Assembly: GCF_900142445.1 (NCBI RefSeq) | Contig: NZ_FRAV01000032.1 | Span: forward strand, 1-60,162 | Direction of reading: 5' to 3' | DNA length: 60,162 nucleotides | Origin: Chryseobacterium polytrichastri | GTDB taxonomy: Bacteria > Bacteroidota > Bacteroidia > Flavobacteriales > Weeksellaceae | Shown here: one piece after another, positions 1-7,145 of the stretch | How the letters are laid out: the number at the start of each line of letters is the position of its first letter | Position numbering within the stretch: the first letter of the stretch is position 1 | Notes under the pieces: generated by a model | Databases searched by the model: none | The model's input: only the letters and a program-made list of their open reading frames with translations | What the model was told of the DNA's origin: nothing | Program-made: the position numbers and the translations under genes

Positions 1-418
1 TATATTTATAAAAATTACCTCTCACAAAATATTTCTGCTGCCTCATAGTTTTATTCTTTAAAGTAACTTATATTTATAAATACAAACATACGAGATACAA
101 AAGCTATTATTGAATCATTTAAAGTTTAGCTCTTTTGAAAGCTTTGTTTTCAAAAGAATAATATTTCGACTCCGCTCAATATGCAAAGATTTCTTTAAGC
201 TTATGGGTTCTTGTTTGCATTTCGTGATTAACCTAAATAAATAATATATCAATCTTTTGTCTCTTTTGTGGTTAAATTCTTAGTCTAAAAAATACTTATA
301 TCAATGATTTTAAGCATGTTTTAAAGAAAATTATATCCTATTTAGTGCATAATTAATCATAAACTGATACTTTTACAGTGAATTAGTTGATGGGAATTTA
401 GAGGAACGAATTATTTTA
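1..418. other. Non-coding stretch at the window's left edge
   Basis: No convincing coding region is visible. The stretch is AT-rich. Around 164-193 there is a fragment (TTCGACTCCGCTCAAT) of the kind of degenerate intergenic repeat seen in other spacers of this window. A GAGGAA sequence near 400 could be a weak ribosome-binding site for the gene starting at 419, but it lies about 13 bases from the ATG. I see no clear promoter. Confidence 0.5.
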
Positions 419-2239
419 ATGAATATAAAAATGATCAAAAAGCCTTTACACAATTTCCATATTCCTGTAATGGGATTAGCGTATACGATAGATAGTCCTA
501 TCCGTGTCGCACAATACGGAATTTCTTCCGTTGTTTCTATAATTGATGATGAGATTATAGAGAAAATGAAAAACTTTTATAATGAGAAATTCAATTTGAA
601 TTATCTAAGTATTTCAACAAAAATAGAGGACTACCGAGCCAAAAGAATTACTGCTTATCTGGACATGGTAGATGATATCGTTAATGAAAAGTTTGATGCA
701 TTCAAAGAAGAGATTGCGAAGAATACCACCGCTTTGAAAAACTTTGCGGATATGCTTCCCAATACCTCAGAGCTGAAAAACGGGTTGCAAAATCTGCTGA
801 ATCAAAAGGAAAGTTTTGCGTCTTCCATTAAGCAATTTATTGAAAAAAATCTTGCTCCGGGGAGTATAGATGTCAATATCATGACGAAAGTGGATAAAGA
901 CAATTTCAAAAAAAATGAGCAATTACCTGTAATTTACAATGATGCTCATGCTTCTTTGCGTGGTTTTGCCAACAGTAAACTATCTTCCTCGGTTGTTCTT
1001 TCTGCTGGAATGAATCCTCGTTTATACAGTTATATCGAAGAGTTTAATGATTTTTTTCCTGATGAAAAAGGTTTTCTGAAAAAGAAGATTATTCTGAAAG
1101 TCAGTGATTTCCGTTCTGCGATGATTCAGGGTAATTTTTTGGCTAAAAAAGGACTTTGGGTTTCTGAATACAGAATAGAATCTGGTTTAAACTGTGGCGG
1201 TCACGCTTTTGCCACCGAAGGTTTATTGCTGGGCCCAATCATGGAAGAATTTAAACAGAAGAAAAACGAACTGATTGATTCTGCGCATTCTTTAATGACT
1301 AATTCCTTACAACAAAAAGGGAAAATGAATGTCTCTGAACCCTTGGAAATGAAAATTACCGTTCAGGGTGGAGTAGGTACCTCAGAAGAGCATGACTTTT
1401 TAGTGAAAACCTATAACGTAAACAGCGTGGGTTGGGGCTCTCCATTTTTACTGGTTCCGGAAGCTACTTCAGTAGATGATGAAACGAGAAATCTACTTTT
1501 ACGTTCTAAAGAAAATGATTTTTATTTAAGTAATCTTTCGCCTTTGGGAGTGCCTTTTAACACCGTCAGAGGAACTTCTAACGATATTTTTAGACAAAAC
1601 AAAAATAACAAAAACCGTTACGGAAGCTCGTGTCCTAAAAAATTATTGGCGTTGAGTAAAGAGTTTTCTGCTGAAGGAATTTGTACAGCTTCAAAAAAAT
1701 ATCAGGATATTAAACTTGAATATTTAGAAGCAGAGAAACAGGAGATTACACCAGAACAATTCCAAAAAAGAAAAGCAATCATCACAGAAAAAGCATGCTT
1801 ATGTGTTGGATTGGTGAATGCTGCTTACATGGAACAAAAGTTGGAAATAAAAGGAGAAAAACAAGGCGTTGTGATTTGTCCGGGACCTAATCTAGCATTT
1901 TTCGATAAAGAAGTTTCTCTTTCGCAGATGGTACAGCATATTTATGGAAATGCAAATGTTCTTCCCAATAATGATCGCCCAAATATGTTCATTAATGAAT
2001 TAAAAATGTATGTGGATCACCTGAAAAAAGAAATTGCTGATTTCTCGGGAACGCTCACCAAATCACAGGATAAGAAATGGAAAGCCTTTAAAGAAAATCT
2101 TTTCGAAGGGATTTCGTATTATGAAAATATGTTTGCTCAATCAAAATTCTTTCAATCAGAATTAAATACAATTAATAATCAGCTTCAACATTATAAAATG
2201 ATGCTTTCAGGGATTGAAATTCCTGTATTTGAAAAATAA
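419..2239 (+). CDS. Conserved hypothetical protein with nitronate-monooxygenase-like TIM-barrel motifs and a cysteine-rich region
   Basis: A 606-residue protein with no signal peptide or membrane segment, so probably cytoplasmic. I do not recognise it as a named enzyme. Several short motifs recall FMN-dependent TIM barrels of the nitronate monooxygenase/FabK type: an opening like IPVMGLAYTIDSP (residues 15-27), NCGGHA (258-263, compare the AGGH motif), VQGGVGT (315-321) and SVGWGSPFLL (336-345). Residues 50-145 are a charged helical insertion not expected in those enzymes. Cysteines at 259, 405, 422, 460 and 462 could bind metal or an Fe-S cluster; this is inference. It stands alone, followed by a repeat-rich spacer. 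An ATG at 431 would also be a possible start. The CDS is secure; the fold assignment is tentative and the substrate unknown. Confidence 0.8.
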   Translation: MNIKMIKKPLHNFHIPVMGLAYTIDSPIRVAQYGISSVVSIIDDEIIEKMKNFYNEKFNLNYLSISTKIEDYRAKRITAYLDMVDDIVNEKFDAFKEEIAKNTTALKNFADMLPNTSELKNGLQNLLNQKESFASSIKQFIEKNLAPGSIDVNIMTKVDKDNFKKNEQLPVIYNDAHASLRGFANSKLSSSVVLSAGMNPRLYSYIEEFNDFFPDEKGFLKKKIILKVSDFRSAMIQGNFLAKKGLWVSEYRIESGLNCGGHAFATEGLLLGPIMEEFKQKKNELIDSAHSLMTNSLQQKGKMNVSEPLEMKITVQGGVGTSEEHDFLVKTYNVNSVGWGSPFLLVPEATSVDDETRNLLLRSKENDFYLSNLSPLGVPFNTVRGTSNDIFRQNKNNKNRYGSSCPKKLLALSKEFSAEGICTASKKYQDIKLEYLEAEKQEITPEQFQKRKAIITEKACLCVGLVNAAYMEQKLEIKGEKQGVVICPGPNLAFFDKEVSLSQMVQHIYGNANVLPNNDRPNMFINELKMYVDHLKKEIADFSGTLTKSQDKKWKAFKENLFEGISYYENMFAQSKFFQSELNTINNQLQHYKMMLSGIEIPVFEK

Positions 2240-2266
2240 AACGACAAAAGAGTTTAATTTTCACAT

Positions 2267-2312
2267 TGTCATTCTGAACGGAACAAAATGCAGTGAAGAA
2301 TCTTTATTCACA
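2267..2312. repeat. Dispersed intergenic repeat, degenerate copy
   Basis: It begins TGTCATTCTGAACGGAAC and ends GAAGAATCT. This is the same general design (TGTCATTC ... GAATCT) as the palindromic copies near 6826, 14385 and 33796. It lies just downstream of the 606-aa gene. Membership rests on this partial similarity only. Confidence 0.4.
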
Positions 2313-2365
2313 AAAATAGATCAGACCATTTTTGGAGCATGTCAAAAATATAAACGACTTTATTA

Positions 2366-2722
2366 AGAGGCTGTGATAATTTCGCTCAGTAATCCTTATG
2401 TATTTGGTTATTAAGTATTTTTTTTGTTGACAAGACTCAATAGGTCATGTTTGAAATTATTTTTTGATTAAAAAGATTAATGCAAAGTTGATGAATAATT
2501 TTGCTTTATTCTATGTGAGCAAAGTGATGCGATTTCATCGCTGATAAAGCTGTGTGTTTATCCATACGCTTCGACGAATCAACTTTGTTGATTTTATTCT
2601 TTGCTCCCTGAAAATAGACATCATGAAGCTAAAGCTTTGCGTTAGAAAAACAAGCTATCAGTAGATTATCTTTTAAATCAAAAAATCCTTAAAGAATGTG
2701 ATTTAGAAATTATCACAGGCTC
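2366..2722. mobile_element. MITE-like element bounded by 17-bp inverted repeats
   Basis: AGAGGCTGTGATAATTT at 2366-2382 and AAATTATCACAGGCTCT at 2706-2722 are inverted copies with one mismatch, enclosing about 357 bp without a convincing ORF. Size, terminal repeats and lack of coding potential fit a non-autonomous miniature element. I see no clear target-site duplication and no transposase in the window, so mobility is inferred. The interior holds several degenerate direct and inverted fragments. Confidence 0.5.
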
Positions 2723-2731
2723 TAAAAAGTA

Positions 2732-2766
2732 AAACCTTCAAATTAAAATCTGAAGGTTTTTTGAAT
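2732..2766 (+). terminator. Rho-independent terminator-like hairpin
   Basis: AAACCTTCAAATT pairs with AATCTGAAGGTTT with one mismatch and a very short loop, followed by a T-run. It sits between the MITE-like element and the nuclease gene, and its T tail overlaps the probable -33 element of that gene. It would insulate the nuclease from upstream transcription. Confidence 0.6.
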
Positions 2767-2791
2767 TTTTCATTTAAAGTTCTTATCATTG
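2760..2791 (+). promoter_or_regulatory. Bacteroidota-type promoter for the nuclease gene
   Basis: TTTG at 2760-2763 and TATCATTG at 2784-2791 are separated by 20 bases, close to the TTTG/TAnnTTTG consensus with one mismatch in the -7 box. The ATG at 2797 lies only five bases beyond the -7 box. The transcript should therefore be leaderless or almost so. Confidence 0.55.
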
Positions 2792-2796
2792 CACCC

Positions 2797-3291
2797 ATGA
2801 AAAAGATGATGTGTGTTGTACTGCTGTTTTTCACGTCTATGTGCGTGTTTTCTCAAATTAAAGCAAGAATTATTGGCATAAAAGACGGAGATACTGTTGT
2901 TGCTTTATTGGCAGATAAGACTCAGGAAACGTTACGTTTGGCGGAGGTAGATTGCCCCGAAAAGAAACAGCCTTTTGGCAACAACGCCAAACAATTTACA
3001 AGTTCACAAGTCTTTGGTAAAGAGGTTATATTTTACAGAGTGACTAAAGATCGATACCGAAGAACCATTGCCAAAATATTTTATGATGATAAATATCTTT
3101 CTGCGGAGATTATTAAATCCGGTTATGGATGGTGGTATTTTAAAGCGTCTAAAGATCTTCAGTTACAGGAATATGAAATGCTGGCAAAGAAAAAGAAACG
3201 AGGCTTATGGGCAGATAAAAACGCCATGTCTCCATGGGATTTCAGGAAAATGAAAAAAGAGGAATCAAAAGCTGCTAAATTAAAAGTATAA
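2797..3291 (+). CDS. Secreted thermonuclease (staphylococcal-nuclease-like)
   Basis: A 164-residue protein with an N-terminal signal peptide (about residues 1-20, ending CVFSQ) and one SNase domain. Visible catalytic-type features are IKDGDT (residues 28-33), RLAEVDCPEK with R48, D52 and E55, and the RYRR segment near residue 88. The family hydrolyses DNA and RNA with calcium outside the cytoplasm. I start it at the ATG at 2797, because an in-frame TTG at 2761 would add residues ahead of the signal peptide and overlap the promoter. The lysine-rich C-terminus is usual for secreted nucleases. It is a single gene between two terminators. Confidence 0.9.
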   Translation: MKKMMCVVLLFFTSMCVFSQIKARIIGIKDGDTVVALLADKTQETLRLAEVDCPEKKQPFGNNAKQFTSSQVFGKEVIFYRVTKDRYRRTIAKIFYDDKYLSAEIIKSGYGWWYFKASKDLQLQEYEMLAKKKKRGLWADKNAMSPWDFRKMKKEESKAAKLKV

Positions 3292-3316
3292 AACTTTTGC
3301 TTATCAAATTAAAAAT

Positions 3317-3345
3317 AAAACCTCCGAAATAAATTCAGAGGTTTT
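3317..3345. terminator. Bidirectional terminator between convergent genes
   Basis: AAAACCTCCGAA pairs with TTCAGAGGTTTT (one mismatch) around a 5-base loop. It lies between the plus-strand nuclease and the end of the minus-strand oxidoreductase cluster, and A/T tracts on both sides suit termination in either direction. Confidence 0.7.
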
Positions 3346-3357
3346 GGTATTTTAAAA

Positions 3358-4395
3358 TTAACTTTCTGTAAGCCCTTGCGTCACGTCTAAACCTTCCATG
3401 ACATCTAAACTTTGGAACTTTTGTTGTAGTTGCATGGTTTCAGGTACTTTTACCATAGAATTGACCGTAACGTGAGGCCAGTTAATAGGTTGTGCAGATC
3501 CTGTAGCCGGGAAAACCAGATTGATCGTTTGTGAATATTGCAATATCTGACTTGGATTTCCTTCGCTGTCTACAATATCCTCAATCCAGAAGGTAGCATC
3601 CATTTTTGTGGCGTTTACATTGGTTTGGATGAATGGGATATTTAAGATTCCTCCGTTGGCATCGGGTGTGTCGGTAGACATTTGAATGACAGTCATATTA
3701 CTTACACCGCCTGTTCCTACTAAACCTTGCAATGTAGATTCAAGGAAAGCATTGGGGTTGACCTGATTAAATGGTGCAAATTGCGGTTTTCCGGTAATCT
3801 GATCCGAATACCCCAACTGAACAATTCTTTCACCATTCAATAAAGTAGGAATTGAAGAAGCCGGACTAAAAAAATCTGTTCCCGGAGTACCCTTTTCAGA
3901 TGAGCTTCCAAGGGCCAATAATGAATTTCCGTGAGGAATGGTAGACATTCGTGCAATGGTATATCCTCCGTTGGGCTGACCTAAATTTAAAAACAACCCG
4001 GTTTCCACATGAATCGTAGATCCTGCAGGAAAACCACGCTCATTGCAAAAACTACTCTCACATGCGCTTATAATTTGCTGTTCATACAAAAGACCGAAGA
4101 TCATTTGTTCTACTTGCTGTCCTTTGACAACAGGACCACGATTTCCGGCCTGTATCACCACCGGATTAAAGGTCAATGTTTCGGTGTAAGGAATGACTTC
4201 AAAAACAAATCCTTTATCCTGTCCCGGAACTGAAATGGTATTCCAACCCGCTGATATATCCGATGCGGGAACGTCAACGTTTTTCCAGGTTCCTACAAGA
4301 GGTGCCAAAGCACCAAGATCCGAGGCAGAAACTCTTTCAAGAGGAAGGACTTGTGCGCCTAATGTTAATCCTCTCATTTTGCTTTCTAAATTCAT
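3358..4395 (-). CDS. Beta-rich hypothetical protein, paralogue of the 516-aa protein upstream (possible lipocalin/nitrobindin-like barrel)
   Basis: A 345-residue protein without a signal peptide, last gene of the minus-strand block. It shares an ordered series of motifs with the protein at 7146-8696: GTW near the N-terminus, YTETLTF, NRG, HVETGLFLNL, IPHG, GGILNIPF, FWIED and NWPHVTVN. GTW followed by alternating hydrophobic strands suggests a lipocalin- or nitrobindin-like barrel, and the conserved His of IPHG and WPH could be ligands. This is inference from spacing, not a domain hit. It follows the GMC gene by 18 bases, so the two are probably co-transcribed. Function unknown; ligand binding or a carrier role for the neighbouring oxidoreductase is plausible. 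Confidence 0.8.
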   Translation of the reverse strand: MNLESKMRGLTLGAQVLPLERVSASDLGALAPLVGTWKNVDVPASDISAGWNTISVPGQDKGFVFEVIPYTETLTFNPVVIQAGNRGPVVKGQQVEQMIFGLLYEQQIISACESSFCNERGFPAGSTIHVETGLFLNLGQPNGGYTIARMSTIPHGNSLLALGSSSEKGTPGTDFFSPASSIPTLLNGERIVQLGYSDQITGKPQFAPFNQVNPNAFLESTLQGLVGTGGVSNMTVIQMSTDTPDANGGILNIPFIQTNVNATKMDATFWIEDIVDSEGNPSQILQYSQTINLVFPATGSAQPINWPHVTVNSMVKVPETMQLQQKFQSLDVMEGLDVTQGLTES

Positions 4396-4413
4396 GATTT
4401 TTAGTTTTTAGGG

Positions 4414-5940
4414 TTAAGAATTTTTAGAAAATTTTCTTGCTAGCCTGTAAGTCATTGCCATGGCGGTATACGTAGGATTCCAGCTACCACACGTTGGGAA
4501 AATAGCACCGCCTAAAACGTATAAATTGTCTGTCTCATGCATTTTTCCGTACGAATCTGTCACCGAATCTTTAGCGCTGTTGCCCATCCACATCACTCCG
4601 GCTTCATGAATGAGATTATAGTCTCTAATGCTTGCCATATCAGGCTTTTGAGAAGACCAGGTTTTATTGTCACTTTGTAAATATTCAGCTTCATTTCCAT
4701 TGCCCATTACATCTGCTACCTGATAAATTACGCGGTCTACCTCATCCCAAACTTCGGATTCTACTTTGGGTAATGAAAAATTAATCTTGGTAATTCCTTT
4801 TTGTAAATCAATATAGTTGGTAGATGCAGCAGTTCTTTCGCCCTTAATTTCAGCCATACATTGTAAAAGGAAATAGACATAATGATCATCCATGTATAGA
4901 TCAAGATTAGTAGGATCAGGAATTACTCGGTAAAGATCTTCTTCCTGCTCTTTGCCTTTCGGATTGTAAATACATGAAATATGGGTATGAAACTCTCTTC
5001 CCAACGTCATTCCTGAAAGATATAAAGCGGCAACCTGCAGCAGATCATTGCTTACTTCGGCTGCTTTTTTAGGAAAACGAACCAAGATCTGCGAACGCAT
5101 ATGTCCGATAAAGTTTCTTCCTAATAATTTATTTTCGGGGAAAGCAGGCTTCACTAAGGTTATAGGTTCTATTACTCCAAGGGACAAAATAACTTTTGCT
5201 TTTTTAGTGCTGATTTCTCCTTGCGTTGTGCCGATATGTGAGATTCCTTTCTTATCTCTTTTTAATGATGTTGCCTCACAATTAACAAGAACATCAATGT
5301 GATCTTCATGTTTTTGAATATCATCAACCAAAATATTAACAGGTGAAAAACGCTGCCATGATTTATTGGAATTTAAAGTGGCCATGGCTCCGTCCAAAGA
5401 AGAAGCTCTGTCGTAATAATCACTTGTTGGGATTTTATCTAAATTTTTAAACAATCGTTCACGCATTACTCTATGAAAATCTCCGGTATATCCATTGATC
5501 TCAATGGTAGTAGAACGGCCGATGAATTGATCTACAAGATTCCATTCCAGTTTTAATCCTTCAATCACGTCTTGAGGCCAATCAGGCATTTGTGCAGCAG
5601 AAGGTTGTGGAACCCAAGCATTCCAATACAAGGCTCTTCCACCTAAAAAAGGAATTTGCCCGTGAATATTGTATTTTTTATCAGACATCTCCCAAGGTTG
5701 GGCGGTGGTGTAGTTAAATACCGTTTGATAGGCTGGTGGTAAATTCTGATAATGCTCAGGAAGCAATAGGTTTCCCTTTTCCAATACAAGAATTTTACAT
5801 TTTGGTTCTAGTTCCATCATACGATGAATAAAAGTTGTTCCGTAAGCACCGCCTCCTATGACAATATAATCATACGCTTTGCCTTTTATTTTTTCCAGAT
5901 CAGTGAAATAAATGGCATCTAATTTTGATAAATAGCTCAT
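4414..5940 (-). CDS. GMC-family FAD-dependent oxidoreductase (copy B)
   Basis: A 508-residue flavoprotein. The Rossmann FAD motif VIGGGAYG lies at about residues 27-34, followed by the acidic strand end LVLEKG. The C-terminal GMC active-site pair is visible: the His of LIHEAG and the Asn of WNPTYT, with GNSAKDSVTDSYGKMH between. GMC enzymes oxidise alcohols (sugars, choline, fatty or aromatic alcohols) with FAD. There is no signal peptide, so it should be cytoplasmic, and no cysteine cluster like that of copy A at 10213-12303. It lies 11 bases after the acetoacetate-decarboxylase-fold gene and 18 bases before the beta-rich gene, so an operon is likely. Substrate unknown. Confidence 0.88.
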   Translation of the reverse strand: MSYLSKLDAIYFTDLEKIKGKAYDYIVIGGGAYGTTFIHRMMELEPKCKILVLEKGNLLLPEHYQNLPPAYQTVFNYTTAQPWEMSDKKYNIHGQIPFLGGRALYWNAWVPQPSAAQMPDWPQDVIEGLKLEWNLVDQFIGRSTTIEINGYTGDFHRVMRERLFKNLDKIPTSDYYDRASSLDGAMATLNSNKSWQRFSPVNILVDDIQKHEDHIDVLVNCEATSLKRDKKGISHIGTTQGEISTKKAKVILSLGVIEPITLVKPAFPENKLLGRNFIGHMRSQILVRFPKKAAEVSNDLLQVAALYLSGMTLGREFHTHISCIYNPKGKEQEEDLYRVIPDPTNLDLYMDDHYVYFLLQCMAEIKGERTAASTNYIDLQKGITKINFSLPKVESEVWDEVDRVIYQVADVMGNGNEAEYLQSDNKTWSSQKPDMASIRDYNLIHEAGVMWMGNSAKDSVTDSYGKMHETDNLYVLGGAIFPTCGSWNPTYTAMAMTYRLARKFSKNS

Positions 5941-5951
5941 TGCTTTTGTTT

Positions 5952-6758
5952 TTAAATGTAATAAGCTCTTGTTTGAATGGCTGCAGGAGCAGACATACTT
6001 GTACGTAAAGCAAAAGCTGGAGTATCTCCGATTAGGATTTCCATATCTTTTTTCATTTGGTGATCAGATTTTCCGTAGGTCATCTGCACCCGTTTTTTAC
6101 TTTCCTTTTCATTTAAAAAGTGAAGGCAAGTCGGTTGTAAGATGTTCCAACGGCAACCAATTAATTTTCCTTCAAACTTTCCATATTCGGTGATAGGAGA
6201 GAAGGCTGCCATTTCAGGAATAAGATCTGCAACATCTGCCACACAAGTGAAAATTGATTCTTTAGCGTTTTTAGGATCGTTACAAGTTACTGTCCATTTA
6301 TTTTGTCCGGGAACATTCAGTGAAGGAAGATTGGTGGTAAATGTTGTTTTGAATTTTGGTTCGCCAAACAATTCTATTCCGGCTTTAATGGCCATATCAG
6401 CATCACAAGGAACCCAAACGCGTTTGTGTCCCATTAATTTTGTTTGCTCTTCACCACGAAGATATTCTTCGGCTGTTACAAAGGCTACAGTATCTTTTTG
6501 AGATTCTGGATAAGAAACGATGTTGAGCTCGATTTCCTGTGTTGTACTTGCTCCGTCTGGAAACTGACCTGTATAGTTTTGGAAATTGAAACTAACCAAA
6601 GCTTTTCCTTTGAAATCAGCAGCAATCAGCCCAGTATTTTCAAGGTATTTTAATACTTTTTTTCGGTCTATAAGAAAGGCAACTTCAATGTTGAATAGGG
6701 TAGCGTAATAAAATGGTAATCCAAATCCTTTTGGAATTGGAGGTAATTGATTTTTCAT
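5952..6758 (-). CDS. Acetoacetate-decarboxylase-fold protein
   Basis: A 268-residue protein matching the ADC family in layout: N-terminal PPIPKGFGLPFYYATLF, central KRVWVPCDADMAIKAGIELFG and EPKFKTTF. K135 in FGEPK aligns by motif with the Schiff-base lysine of clostridial acetoacetate decarboxylase (PKK). The adjacent lysine that lowers its pKa is Phe136 here. The family includes true decarboxylases and enzymes that use the lysine for aldol or dehydration chemistry, so decarboxylation of acetoacetate should not be assumed. It is first in the ADC-GMC-beta-protein block. Cytoplasmic. Confidence 0.8.
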   Translation of the reverse strand: MKNQLPPIPKGFGLPFYYATLFNIEVAFLIDRKKVLKYLENTGLIAADFKGKALVSFNFQNYTGQFPDGASTTQEIELNIVSYPESQKDTVAFVTAEEYLRGEEQTKLMGHKRVWVPCDADMAIKAGIELFGEPKFKTTFTTNLPSLNVPGQNKWTVTCNDPKNAKESIFTCVADVADLIPEMAAFSPITEYGKFEGKLIGCRWNILQPTCLHFLNEKESKKRVQMTYGKSDHQMKKDMEILIGDTPAFALRTSMSAPAAIQTRAYYI

Positions 6759-6825
6759 GGGAATAAGTTTTTATGGTTTATTGTTATTTTTAACTTAATA
6801 ATTCAGCTGTGTTTTCCAGTATGTT

Positions 6826-6902
6826 TGTCATGCTGGAAGCATCTAGGCTCGAATCTTTCTAAACTTTTCTAATACGATATTTAGATCCTTACAGGATGAC
6901 AA
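6826..6902. repeat. Dispersed palindromic intergenic repeat
   Basis: It begins TGTCATGCTGGAAGCATCTA and ends TTAGATCCTTACAGGATGACA, so the two ends are imperfect inverted copies. It is the same family as the copy at 33796-33861, which begins TGTCATTCCGTAGGAATCTA and ends TAGATTCTTACAGAATGACA. Probably REP-like. Confidence 0.6.
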
Positions 6903-6940
6903 GCTTCGTGGATATTCTTCAAATGTTTAAATGAAGGATT

Positions 6941-7033
6941 ACAGCCCTAGCCCTGATTATAACGACATCCTTTTTGGTTGCGGCCGGAGCGAAGCGGAGG
7001 CCGTAACTAAAAAGATATAGTGGAAAGCAGGAA
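6941..7033 (+). ncRNA. Candidate structured RNA or REP element with GC-rich hairpin
   Basis: The element runs from ACAGCCCTAGCCCTGATTAT to AAAGATATAGTGGAAAGCAG. Between these flanks, bases 6972-6985 pair with 6999-7012 (14 pairs, two of them G-U), with GCGAAGC in the apical loop. The paired core is far more GC-rich than its surroundings. From memory, this pattern (CCCTGAT ... GATATAG[TC]GGAAAGCAGG) recurs between genes in Chryseobacterium relatives and may be the Rfam Flavo-1 RNA; I could not check that. The G-U pairs would favour the plus strand as the RNA strand. Confidence 0.45.
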
Positions 7034-7075
7034 TAAGCTTCTAATAAAAAAATAAAGTTTAATTTGTTGATTTAA

Positions 7076-7106
7076 AACCTTATAGGTTTCTGAAACCTAT
7101 AAGGTT
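7076..7106 (-). terminator. Perfect 14-bp hairpin after the 516-aa gene
   Basis: AACCTTATAGGTTT and its exact reverse complement flank a 3-base loop, about 40 bases past the stop of the minus-strand gene ending at 7146. It probably ends that transcript, though the T-run is weak. A shorter AAACCT-ATA-AGGTTT relative lies at 46783-46797, so it may also be a repeat. Confidence 0.5.
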
Positions 7107-7145
7107 GAGTGTGTTTGTTTGAATTAATAAGATTAAATCAAAATT

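Larger units (their letters stand above)
6759..7145. other. Repeat-rich spacer between the two minus-strand blocks
   Basis: These 387 bases separate the two halves of the oxidoreductase cluster. They contain no gene. They hold a dispersed palindromic repeat (6826-6902), a GC-rich structured element (6941-7033) and a long hairpin (7076-7106), each listed separately. The spacing suggests two transcripts. Confidence 0.7.

Noticed and set aside
281..293. TAGTCTAAAAAAT resembling the TetR operator half
   Set aside because: No matching left arm TTTTCGAC at 13-base spacing and no relevant gene; likely chance in AT-rich DNA.
2761..2796. TTG as start of the nuclease
   Set aside because: It overlaps the promoter and terminator and would put a 12-residue extension before a good signal peptide. 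ATG 2797 is preferred.
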